Position numbers and translations under genes: made by a program
Shown here: one piece after another, positions 10,200 to 20,944 of the stretch
Layout: each line of letters begins with the position of its first letter
Numbering within the stretch: position 1 is the first letter of the stretch
Origin: Gnetum montanum
Taxonomy: Eukaryota; Streptophyta; Gnetopsida; Gnetales; Gnetaceae
Direction of reading: 5' to 3'
DNA: 64,000 nt
Assembly (NCBI GenBank): GCA_015680685.1
Contig: MNCI01037513.1
Span: 196,326-260,325 of the forward strand
The notes under the pieces: generated by a model
Told to the model about the DNA's origin: nothing
Seen by the model: only the letters and a program-made list of their open reading frames with translations
Databases searched by the model: none

Positions 10200-11404
10200 A
10201 AGGGTATATATTATGAAGAAACCTTCTCATCAAGAGTAGGTTTTTTTTTCTATCTATCTAATTTTATCTATAGTTACAAATCTAGACTTGGAACTTTAAC
10301 AAATGGATATTTAAATTACATTTCTCTATGGAGAATTAGATGAAGAAATTTAGATGATTCAACCTCATGGGTTCATAGTGAAAGGTGAATAACAAGGTTT
10401 GCAAATTTGGATGATGCACTCATGGATTAAAATAATCATCCAAACAATGGTACTATAGTTTCTATCAAGCCATCATTACTAATGGGTTTATGATGATTGA
10501 AGAAGATCACTGTGTATGTTAAGAGATCCAATAAAAACTTCATTATCCTTTCCTTGTATGTGAAAGATATTTTACTAGCCATTAATGATAAAGAGATGGT
10601 TATCACGACAAAATTATGGTTATCCTCAAACTTTGAAAAGAAGAACATGGGTGAAGCAAATTTTATGCTTGGCATAAAGATTCCAAGGGATCATTTAAAA
10701 AGACTTCTTAATTTGTCATAAGAAACTTACTTGAAAAAACTTGTGACCCAAAATTTATAATGACAAACCCATTGATACACATGTTACTAAAGGTGAGAAT
10801 TTGAGTCTTAATCAATGCTTAAAAACTTTCAAAGATAAACAGAAAATGAGTTGTGTGCCATATGCTAGTGCAGTTGGGAGTTTGATGCATGCAATGATAA
10901 GTGCTTTATTGAAACCACTAACTCATTTGGAATGGGCTAGCTAGGGTAAGAACATAATAGGAGAGTATGCCTGACATCTATTTCTGTAGTGAGGAGGCTG
11001 GTTAGTCATTACTAGTTAGATCTTGGAAGTGCACATTGAAAAGTAGTTAAGAGGATTCTTTGTTGTTTGAAAGGGACTATGGATTACATGCTTTGCTATT
11101 AAGAATCAAATTTGTAGCTTGTGGGTTATAGTGACATTGATTGGAATGGTGATCTAGATGAATGTAAATTGACATTAGGATATGGTTTATTATTAAATTA
11201 TAGTGCTATATCTTGAAGCAACAAGAAGTAGACTTGTGTAGCCCTATACACCATAAAGGTAGAGTTCATTGCATGTCCAACATTAACACAAGAATTCATC
11301 TAGTTACATAGGTTCCTTTAAGTAATTGGAACTATTGTGGATGTATTAGGACCCATGATGATCCATTATGATAACATGATAACACTTGCATATTTAAAGG
11401 ATCC
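10200..11404 (+). pseudogene. Ty1/copia pol remnant: reverse transcriptase to RNase H
   Basis: Continuation of the copia gene interrupted at 3401. It opens KGIYYEETFSS (family 'EGIDYEETFSPV'). The catalytic box reads LYVKDILLA at about 10555-10580, so one of the two catalytic Asp of YVDD is replaced by Lys. Then come SSNFEKKNMGEANFMLGIKI, KPIDTHVTKGENLS (near 10770) and PYASAVGSLMHAM (near 10858). The RNase H region has GYSDIDWNGDLDECK (near 11125) and ALYTIKVEFIACPT (near 11250). Stops and frame breaks are frequent. It ends at AYLKDP where a 572-bp insertion begins. Confidence 0.88.
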
Positions 11405-11976
11405 TATGACATCTTGTCCTCTGATGTCATGGAAAACATCAAACATACAATATATCAGACATTATGCGTATGAAGAAAATATATCAAATGCGAAATATAT
11501 GTGATATTTGATATTATATATAAAGGAAATAATAGGAAAAATGCAAAAAGAGAAAGAAAAGAATGTGTTATTAATATCAAATAATGTATCTAGATCATGC
11601 TCTAAGAGTGTTCCTAGGGTTTTCTTTCTTTGGCATTTATCCCTTAGAGGCAATCCAGCACTGCTACCATAGTTAGGCCTATAACCTAGCCAGAAGGGAT
11701 TACTGGTCCACTTCCTATCTTGCTTCACTTAACTCTTGTGACTTGCCTATACTAGCTCCACCACTCTATGCTGGCACACCCTCTAACCCTGAATATAAAT
11801 GCCTTAGGTTAAATCCCCAAAGGTTACCTTAAAAGACACATTCATTATTACAACATGCCCTTTCAGTTCTTAATTACAACTACCCTTTTAGGTCTTGTTA
11901 AGATAACAATAACACTTGTTATGAAGAGACACCATCTTCCTTAGGTAGCAACATAATTTTGGAATGGGAATGTGAT
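11405..11976. mobile_element. 572-bp insertion of unknown type in copia RNase H
   Basis: Copia reads ...AYLKDP up to 11404 and resumes LKYHDKTKHID at about 11981, so the material between is an insertion. The flanks are GGATCC (11399-11404) and AGATCT (11977-11982), which look like a 6-bp target duplication changed by one transition at each end. Left end has the inverted pair GACATC / GATGTC around 11407-11428. A TATA-like ATATATAAAGG lies near 11515, and the inner part (11600-11860) is more GC-rich. I do not recognise the family; a solo LTR or a small non-autonomous DNA element are both possible. Confidence 0.5.
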
Positions 11977-12165
11977 AGATCTCAAATATCATGACAAAAC
12001 AAAGCATATCGATATATAATATATATTTTTTTTCAAGAAGCAGTGGAAAAGGAGGAAGTGATCTTGCAACACATTTCTACAAGTTAGATGGTAGCAAGTC
12101 CTCCGACTAAGCCTATTGCCAGAGATGTATTCATGGTTCATGTTTAAGTTTTAGGGCTACATAAA
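11977..12165 (+). pseudogene. Ty1/copia pol remnant: RNase H C-terminus
   Basis: Reads LKYHDKTKHIDI, then EAVEKEEVILQHISTS (one frame change between them) and TKPIARDVFMVHV to about 12150. This is the conserved end of copia RNase H ('SRTKHIDIKYHFIRE...QLADILTK'). A stop replaces one residue after HISTS. It confirms that 2729-3401, 10200-11404 and this piece are one gene. Confidence 0.85.
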
Positions 12166-12410
12166 TTTTGATTACATGTATGAATGATCACATCTTATGT
12201 ATTGAGGATATTTTTTGTTTATGCATATACTTTCTCTTTAATATATGGTATTCAGTGTTTCTTGATTCATATGTATGAATCCTATAAGTATGTCATTAGG
12301 CTTGATTTGGTTCACTCACATCAACAATTACTCCTTGGTGCTTGTGGAATAGTGAATAAACAATGATACATTTAATATGTTACATTGGTATAGAGACCAA
12401 GATGAAGTTT
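12166..12410. other. Copia 3' flank, no gene seen
   Basis: AT-rich sequence between the copia pol end and element C; a copia 3' LTR would be expected here but I cannot define its ends. Its last five bases, AGTTT (12406-12410), are the left target duplication of C. Confidence 0.4.
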
Positions 12411-13265
12411 TGATGAATCATCAATTGGATGGGTTATCCAATAATAGGGCTCCGATAATAAGGCCTTGATAACAAGGACCCAACGTCGGGTACTCCACGT
12501 CAGAGCCCAGATGCAATGTCGAGTATCCAACGTTGTAGGGTATACGCTGGCCTATAAATATAGTGCTTGGGCTCTCGATTTGGATTAGTTTTCATGAGTT
12601 TTGCATTATTTTTTCATAGTTTTGTCAATAGAGTAGCTGAATTCTTGTAATTTTATTTTGTAATCTTAGAGAATAGTCAGTGAGTGCCCACAGAGTGGAT
12701 CTGAGTTAGTTGTACAAAGTCTTATTCGACTGGTAAGGACATATTCCATGAACAACAATAAGATTGAGATTGATTCTTATTCATTGCAGCACTTTGACTT
12801 AAATTAGATTTACTTTCCATGTAATTTACTTTTCATGTACTTACTTAATATTTACATTTTCATGCATCTTAATTAATTAGGCACATAAGTATGATCACTT
12901 CGAGCATGCATATGACTCTTCATAATCCCAGCAACACTTAACATTTGGTAACCCAACAACATTATATGTGTTTAGGATGTGCATGGGAAGTGGCATCAGA
13001 TACTTATGTTGGGGTAGTTGATTATTAATTAGCAATTAGATTAGTTGAATTGAATATAAATTGAGTTTCAACCTATTGTTAATTGTAGAACAGTAAAATA
13101 TAAAATAATAAAAATCATATGCCTCACTCTAGACTAAATCATATGTGCAAAGCTACCACTAGTCCAAGTGGGAAGACAGTGAACTACGATCAAAAGATAG
13201 TGATCTAGATGCCACAACTAGTCCCATCCACGAAATTTGACCAGATCATGTGTGAACACTTAGAT
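12411..13265 (+). repeat. 5' LTR of element C
   Basis: Begins TGATGAATCATCAATTGG. U3 holds AATAAxGGxC-type direct repeats and the pair AATGTCGAGTATCCAACGTT, then the TATA box CCTATAAATATAG at about 12550. R contains GAGTGCCCACAGAGTGG and U5 CAGCAACACTTAACATTTGG. Compared with the 3' LTR, the last 30 or so bases (GTATGGCTAGGCGTAGGGG...CTCATCA) are missing, together with the primer site: after TGTGTGAACACTTA the sequence passes straight into leader DNA. So the 5' LTR/primer junction was deleted after insertion. Confidence 0.85.
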
Positions 13266-13359
13266 TAGTTATATCACAAACAATCATTGTAAAAGTATTA
13301 ATGATTTATCTTTTAGAAAACATTAATATTTTAAATCACACACATTATTAGATAAAACC
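13266..13359 (+). other. Leader of element C (primer site deleted)
   Basis: AT-rich leader up to the gag ATG. No TGGCGCC-type site can be found; it was lost with the LTR end. Confidence 0.6.
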
Positions 13360-15825
13360 ATGTCTTCTTCACACAAGATCCATGAAGCATTGTATGATGA
13401 GAACACTCGTAAGAGAAATGATAGGATATATACTAAGGAAAATTGGAGTGAACAACCTCAAGTAGGGGTTTCCTATGCTCATTTAGACCCTTACTACACT
13501 CAAAGACTACATTCAACTGGTGTAGACAATCTTAGAGGAGATGGAGTAAGTCCTATATCAAGGAGGGCCTTAAGGCCTAGGACCTCCTCTAAACCTAGAA
13601 AAGATAAATCAAGGGACCATGGGGAGAACTATAGAATCCATGGTGACTCTCCCAGTTCCTCATCTTTCTCTTCCTCTTCAATGTCTAGTTCTGATGAAGA
13701 TGAACCTAGGTATAGAGATAGAGCTTCAGTATGGGGCCAAGAAAAAGATAGAAATTAAACCCAAGGGCAAAATCAAAGACATCACCATGAGCATAGACAA
13801 GATCATCACAATCAAATGAATAGAAATAGAAATTTTCATCACAACATGTCTAATGACGATGAACTCTTGTTGGCCACTAAGAGCTTGATGTAGATCATGG
13901 AGGTAGTTAAAATACCTCATAGGCATTGCAAGGACAGTTGCTTACCTAGGCTTGATATAAACAATATCCCTAAATTTGCAGGAGGCTACGATTCATATCC
14001 GCAACATCATCTACAAGCCTTCCATGATGCCTATGCCTCATACAACATTGAAAGTAGGTGGAAAAAGCTCAAGCTCTTTCCTAGGATATTAATCGATAGA
14101 GCTGAGGTGTGGTATCGATCATTGAAACCAAATTTAATCCACAGGTGGTCCACAATGTTGGAACTTTTCAATGAAAAATACCAAACCTATGAGAGAGTTT
14201 CCAACCTAAGAAAACAAATCCAAGAGTGGAAGCAAGAAAATCATAAACCTTTGGAAGAGGCCTTGGAAAGATACTATTGGATACTACATAGATGCCTAGG
14301 CCATGGTTTCTCTAAGGAAAGGAAAATTTTCCACATCTTAGATGGGCTTCGTAATGAAATAAGGGAGATCCTTCGGATGTATGCTCTAGGTCAATTATAT
14401 TAGCTACAAACCCATCAAATCAAAGAGTTAATCAAGCATGTGGCAAAAGAAGAAGGAGAGCTATGTAGACGAGAGAATGTAGAGGAAAATAACTGGGACC
14501 CAAATTTGCAAAAGAAAAGCATCCATATCTATGATAAAGAAAAATAGGCAACTCTCAATCAAGTGATTTTACAATGTACCTTTCCAATATAAAATTCTAT
14601 CATTAAGATTAAAGAAAAGTTGGATAACATATCGAAATCCATGAATGAGAAAGGTAAAACTTGCAAAGAAATCATAGAGGAGAGAGTAGCACAAAAAAAA
14701 TCAAGTGATCATAACAAAACGAGGAAAAAGAACCAAGAAACATCTAGGAACACTTTTCAGTAAGAAGGGGAAATGGCTGTAGAAGAAGAGCCTATAGAAT
14801 TAACCACCGAAGAGGATAATGGATGTGACATTTGCATATATGACCATATGAAGGGCCATTGCCCAATCTTCTTGCATCTACATAAGAGCAGGGTAGCGGC
14901 ATTAAATCCAAAGTTTGTACAAAAGTATTTCCTCTTCCACATGGTAATTTTAGACAACCCCAAAACCAACCATACTATCTTGGGGGGACTTATTACTAGC
15001 CTCAACACTAGCATCAACCGTAGTGGCAATAACCACAGTCATGAGGGAGGCCACCACCAAACCAACCCTATCCTTCCTACCAACCAAACCCACATGGATA
15101 TTATGTTCAACACCCGATTTCACCAACTAGTTTTACTTCCTCTACTTCAAATCACTACTACAACTCTCCCAAATATCATTATCCCGCAACATCTTATACG
15201 AGATCACCACATCATGCCTCTCACCCTATATCATATCCTCAATATTCTGATACTTACCTCCACCATATGTCACTTCCAATAACATAGGAAGGTTCAACAT
15301 CACAACATCAATGAGAGAATGCCACTTGTGTTGTGAACATACATGTAAATGATAATGTTAGTAGATCTCAACCAAAGTCTCGAAAATGTCCCTTATGGAG
15401 GAAAGGTCATAACCCAAAGCAAAACACTCATGGAGCTACTACATCACCTGAACCAACACAAGGCCAATCTGATGCAAAAACCTTCCTCACAAAAATAATG
15501 TCTCCTAATCATACACAAAAGCCAACAACCATCACCACTCTAACACAAGACATAAACAATAAACATATCATTGTGGAGAAACAAAAGAATTCATGCATTA
15601 CCAATAATGATAAAGGATGCAGTTTTGGTCTGGAAGTTCAAAATATTAACACAACCCCTATACCGACCCACCATAAAGTTCAAGAGCAAGCATGTGAGCA
15701 AAAGCTAGTCTACGCAGTAGCCACTAAACTAGAAGACATCTAGTGGCTTGAAAATGAGAATATAAAATTATCTCAAAGATGCATGGAAGTAATTGATTTG
15801 CTTATCAATTTTGGAGTTTTCTAAT
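13360..15825 (+). pseudogene. gag polyprotein of element C, no protease
   Basis: ATG at 13360 (MSSSHKIHEALY). Same frame to about 14920: Ser/Arg-rich linker (SSSSFSSSSMSSSDEDE near 13660), gag core (LDINNIPKFAGGY, LQAFHDAYASYNIESRW, KLFPRILI, WSTMLELFNEKYQTY at 13930-14200), coiled region, and zinc-knuckle CDICIYDHMKGHCP near 14825. A frameshift near 14920 moves the rest into another frame, which keeps the QPNPHGYYVQ segment and ends with LVYAVATKLEDI at 15743, similar to the tail after protease in B/D/E. The DSG protease core present in the sister elements is absent, so protease was deleted cleanly. Stops at several points show decay. Confidence 0.85.
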
Positions 15826-17640
15826 TCTTCATATGTTTTCCATTTCTTAATTTTTTTCCTTTTCTTTATATTTTTTCTCTTTTCTTGAGTCATTCTCTTT
15901 ATGTTTTATGAATGTATTTTATGTTTTTATTAATAAAATTGCTAATTCATGATGTAGAAGTCAACCTTATGAGTTGGATTTTTGCACTATGCTATCAAGA
16001 TGATTGGGTAAGTAATTGTGTAAAGTAGTTAGACCACCTCATCCATCCCTCCAGTTCTCTAAATAAAAGGTCTTTTTCATGGAAACAATTTTGTTCTTCT
16101 TTTATGAAACTAAAACTAATCAATGATCATTGTACCTTAAAGAAAGAGGGAACGACCTAGTGGGAATGGTAAGGGTGTGACCTCAAAGAGACTTATTGGG
16201 TTCTCTTATTGACTTCCTTTATGTGGTTTATGACTCCTCTTGAAATGTATCATCACTCCTCCATTGACCAATAAAAAGGAAGCTTTGTCTTTTGCATGGT
16301 GTGGTTCCCATAAAAAAACAAAAGAGTAAATAAAATAAAAAACACCAAAAAATAATAAACAATGATGGCAATTCAAAGCACACCCCTTAGATACAATAAT
16401 GGACTACAAGCACTAGTTATGGGGTTGGAAAGACATGTTACCCATGCTTGAAGGCACCCCTCTAACTAAGACCCTTTCTTCCTTCTTCTCTTTTCTTTTC
16501 TTTTTAGAGTGATGATTGTTCTTTGAGGTGGTTGTGGACTCATGGTGGTTAGCAGGATGGAAAACATCAATGCCAAGTAATTGTTCATGGTATGGACTTA
16601 GTCTAAACTTGGATGGATAGGTATCTTGATCATTTTAATCACACTTGTCATAAGAACCTGTTGTGGACATGGTCAAGTACCTTACATCCTGATCTCTACA
16701 ATCCCTTCTCATCCCATTATTCACCTCACTACTACATGCAATTATGAGCCTTTTGGTTTTGTGTAGTTTAGTGCAACATCCTAACCANTTTGAACTAACC
16801 TTCACATCTTCCTAAAAGTTAGTGACAATTTATCTGAATTTATGCATGACTGTTGGGACTACTTCCCATTTGTTTCATTAATTTTTCTACTTTTCTATTT
16901 CCATATCCATTAATATTTCTTGGCCACCTTCTGAATTAGACCTTTGGTTTCAACTGTTCAAAAACCTATGTGCTTTTGAAGTTACGCTTATTAGTCAGGG
17001 GGGGCTAGGGATGCCTACTTTAAAATTTTTGAAATTTTTTCAACATCCTATTTTTGAACATCATGGTAACTAATAGTATTTGATCAAAATAATGTGAACA
17101 ACTTGACGACTTTAGTTACCTCATAGCCTTGGGCATAGTAAGCTATAATCACCTTGTGCCTAAATGAAAACTAAGGGATTAGAAAAGGGTTAATTATTAA
17201 GAAAAATTTACCAAAACTAATGTTGATCCTTTGGTGACTACAAGTGATGCTAAAAGAAATGCCTAAGGGAGAAGGTCACTTTCCAAGCATGACAATGAAA
17301 CCAAGAAAGGGGCAATGGAGGATATGCCCATGAACAAATCATAGCACATACAAGATAGCAACTTAAGCGTCGCATGTTTTCTTGATCCATGGGATGATGA
17401 GAAGAAATTTTAGTCCATACTAATGTTCTGTATAATCAAAGAAGCATCAACATAGAAATCAAGGTTGGAAGTCTTCCACCACTAGCAACAACACGAAGAA
17501 TCGTCTTTAGCGTATTCTTAAAGACCTCTATAAATTTTGTAATCTTTAAAGCCTATCTAGTCTTTTTGTCACTCTATCATTTTTTATGCATCCACTCGAA
17601 TAAAATTTTGTAAAGAAAGATCAGTCCTATCCTGTTAACT
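15826..17640 (+). other. Conserved non-coding 3' domain of element C
   Basis: No coding frame. It shares short islands with the other elements, for example CAAAGCACACCCCTTAGA near 16375, GACTACAAGCACTAGTTATG near 16402 and a CCTCTAACTAAGACCCTTTC segment near 16460, in the same order as E at 36140-36230, but is otherwise strongly diverged. The N at 16788 may mark an assembly join. T-rich runs precede (15840-15910). Confidence 0.6.
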
Positions 17641-17672
17641 TAAGGATGATTTTTTATCCAATCATGGGGATA
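17641..17672 (+). other. Polypurine tract of element C
   Basis: TAAGGATGATTTTTTATCC then AATCATGGGGATA, directly before the LTR start TGATGAATC. It matches the CTTGAGGACGAGTTTTTATT / GTCATGGGGGTA arrangement of the other elements. Confidence 0.75.
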
Positions 17673-18271
17673 TGATGAATCATCAGTTGGTTGGGTTATC
17701 TAATAACAGGGCTCCAATAATAAGGCTCCAATAACAAGGCCCAAGTAACAAAGCCCTAATAACAAGGCCCCGATGTCAAGTATCCGACATCACGGGGTAT
17801 ACGCTAACCTATAAATATAGCACCTAGGCTCTCGATTTGGATTAGTTTTCATGAGTTTTACATTAGTTTTTCATAGTTTTGTCAATAGAGTAGCCGAATT
17901 CTTGTAGTTTTATTCTGTAATCTTAGAGAACAATTAGTGAGTGCCCACAGAGTGGATCTAAATCAATTGTACGAAGTCTTATTTGACTGGCAATGTACCA
18001 AAACATATTCCATGAATGGAAATAAGATCAAGATTGATTCTTATTCACTGTAGCACTTTGACTTAGTTTAGATTTACTTTCCATGCAACTTACTTTTCAT
18101 GTACTTAGTTAATATTTACATTTTCATGCATCTTAATTAATTAGGCACATAAGTATGATCACTTCAAGCATGCATATGACTCTTGGTAATCCTAGTAATG
18201 TTTAACATTTGGTAACCCAACAGTGTTATATGTGTTTAGGATGTGCATGGGAAGTGGGATTGGATACTTAT
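17673..18271 (+). repeat. 3' LTR of element C, left part
   Basis: U3 carries five or six tandem units of the form AATAACAAGGCxCC (17690-17770), then the hyphenated palindrome GATGTCAAGTATCCGACATC (17771-17790), then CCTATAAATATAGCACC (TATA) near 17808. The piece ends TGGATACTTAT where element D enters; CTTAT (18267-18271) is the left target copy of D. Confidence 0.88.
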
Positions 18272-19099
18272 TGATGAGTGGCAAGGTACCCCTACACTCA
18301 ACCATATGAATATGAGCATTACACACACGATCCAGTCGAACTCTGCAGACTAAGTGCCTACATGCCTTATGGAACACTTAAGGTTAATCGTTCGTTGTCT
18401 TCCCAGACTTACTTGTATTTGTCACGGTTGTATGGTTAAGTCTGAGATATGTGATTTTTATATCTTTTATGTTTTTATCGCCTATGCTAATGAGGGAAAT
18501 GGTGAAGAGACTAAGTAACTAACTTTGACTAACTAAGTTCTAATCCCTAGCATCAGTATCCGTTCCCACTTGCCGTTCACACCCTGAACCAATGCAACCT
18601 TCTGGGATTACCAAATGCTATTGGTTACTAGGATTACCAAGTGTAACGCATGTGCTCGAAGTGGTCATACTGAATGCACTTAACTAGGAGTGTTGAGGGT
18701 TGAGAGAGATTAATTAACTAATAAAGCATTTAAATAATTAACAATAATTAAAGTCCTAATTAGCTTAGTCCATACACTGCAAGGTTTATCCAAAAGTTCA
18801 TCTTTATTTTCATACACAAACTTGTGCTCAAGTACAATATTTGCTCGAATAAAGATCTGTTCACTTTGGGACTCCTACTGCGGGCACATGGAAATTACTC
18901 TAACTTTGGAATGGAAAAAATGCAAGATTTTGGCTAAGGTCTAGATCTAAATGGAGAAACAAGGGAGAGACGCCTCTTATTTATAGATTTGACAGCATGT
19001 TGCGATATCACGTACGAGATATCGCAGGAAAAGACACGATATCGTGTATGATACATCACGTATGCGATATCGTGGCCTATGCAATATCGTGTCCCATTA
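18272..19099 (-). repeat. 3' LTR of element D
   Basis: 828 bp. Plus strand starts TGATGAGTGGC and ends GTCCCATTA; the terminal CA has become TA. Contains the GATATCACGTACGAGATATC palindromic array (19005-19075), CCTCTTATTTATAG TATA region at about 18976, and AATAAAG (reverse) near 18800. Confidence 0.9.
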
Positions 19100-19145
19100 T
19101 ACCCCCATGACTAAATAAAAACTCGTCCTCAAGTTCCTTACAAAA
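19100..19145 (-). other. Polypurine tract of element D
   Basis: Minus strand: AACTTGAGGACGAGTTTTTA, then TTTAGTCATGGGGGTA against the LTR. Intact. Confidence 0.8.
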
Positions 19146-20944
19146 TATTGGGAGGATGTGGGATTATTCACTTGAATGGAACTAATGGTGAATGGGACAA
19201 CATGTGAATGAATCATCATTACAGAACATGACAAAACTGGTGTTCACGACAACAAGAGTGAACACTTTATACATTTGACATCAGGCCTTATTTGGTAGCT
19301 GAGAGAGAAGAGAGAAGAGAGAAGAAGTCTGTTGCTACCAACGTCAAGATTGTGCCTTTCGTTGTCTATCCGTAAGCGTGTCATCCATCTCGTTCCTTGC
19401 ATAGCTGCTTCAGCACCAATCCATTCCAAGCATTCCCTCCAGATCCAGTCTATTGTTGTATGATTTTCATTTGCACACACAACATAGTCTTTATATTAGC
19501 AAGGGTAAATGAATCACAATGTAGTTGATACCTTGCTTCGGTAAAAGGTCCATTGGCTGAGTTGTGGTATGGCTAATGCGGATCTGGAGATATAATAATG
19601 GTGACTACTAAAGGTGTAGGGGCTAAGAGAAAATTGAAAAAATTGGGTCAGGACCCCCATGACTAAGTGCAAACCTCCGATAGTGATAGAATGGAGAAAG
19701 AAAAGGAATAAGAAAGATGGAGAAAGAGAGACAACTGCAACGTCAATGAAATGGATGTCAAGATGGAAATGAACAAAATAGAGTGGATTGCAAAAATTTT
19801 TAAGGGGAAAAATTTAACTGGTTTTCCAAATAGGAATGCCAGTGGGTCCTCCCCAAAGTAAGCTCATGCCCTTAATGCCCTGACAAACCCACATTCGAAG
19901 AGTTCGTAGGCTCTAGGAATGTCATTTGGGACAAGAGTTAAAGTCTTAACCATAAGAATTTACCAAAAAGAAAACAATGCATCAACCAAAATATACACTA
20001 ATGATACAACTAGCGATGAGGTGAAAAATGCAGAGAAGGATGGAGAGAAGAGAATGGAATGGAATCCCAAGAACATGGTGGTGTACAACCCCTTTTGTAG
20101 TTAATGATTAATGTGATTTAGTAGGTCCCATTCCAAGTCCAGCCTCAACAAACCACATCCAGTGACTTCACATTAATACATTTGGCCGATCCATCCACTT
20201 GAAGTAACAAGAATGCATCCCCCAAAGAGCCACCACCATTCCGACAAAGCGAAGGAGGAGAGAATAGGAAGCGATTAGTTCCATAACCAGTTCTTGTAGC
20301 CCAAATGATTATTTCATCTAAGGGGTGTGCTTTGAATCCTCACTATTTTTTTTATACGTGCAAAGACTTTGTTATTTTTATTTTTATGAGCTCAGCTTCC
20401 CGATGATGGAGCAATGTTGAAATGGTAAGAAAACTCGAAAAGAAAACATCCAAGCACCCAAGAGAATGGCCAACAAAAATGCATCAAGTTCCCTTGAAGT
20501 CACACCCTTTTCAATCCTTGAGTCCTTCCTTAGTTTGAGAAATGCCCAATCACCAATTCGTTAATAGTTCTTATTTAGAAACAGATTGTACATTTCCAAG
20601 CCAAGAGAGACCATAGAAATTTGTGGATGTATGGATGAAATGGACTCATTGCCTGTCATATCAAAAGAACCATACCTTAGTATCAACATCATAATCTTAA
20701 AGGTAAAAGCCAAACATTAGCAACTAGTAGAAAATAGTTCATACCATCATTTAATAGCACTTATTGAGTGAAAAACTTAACAAAATGGATAAGACACACA
20801 CAAACAAAAGAAAAAGTATGAACGATGTTGTAAAACAAAAAATAAGAAAAGTTAAAGAAATTTGTAAAAAAAAAAGGTGCAAAACAAAAAAGTGGAAAAA
20901 ATGTGTAATACAAAAACTTAAAAGAAACTGAGGACCTCAAATGA
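19146..20944 (-). other. Conserved non-coding 3' domain of element D
   Basis: Aligns throughout with the same domain of B, E and H. Holds the GAGAGAGAAGAGAGAAGAGA purine stretch (about 19300-19325), the second polypurine-like motif (19651-19680) and A-rich AAAACAAAA blocks beside the gag-protease stop (20820-20930). A frame open from 19480 to 19244 is also open in E (37032-37268) but lacks an ATG, so I do not call it a gene. Confidence 0.7.

Noticed and set aside
11500-11996. TGTGATATTTGA ... CAAATATCATGACA as terminal inverted repeats of a small DNA transposon
   Set aside because: The right end is copia coding DNA (LKYHDKTK), so these bases cannot be part of the insert; the boundaries 11405-11976 fit better.
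13003-13265. Possible primer site or LTR end at the 5' LTR of C
   Set aside because: No TGGCGCC or CTCATCA here; the 3' LTR shows that the last 30 bases are deleted from this copy.
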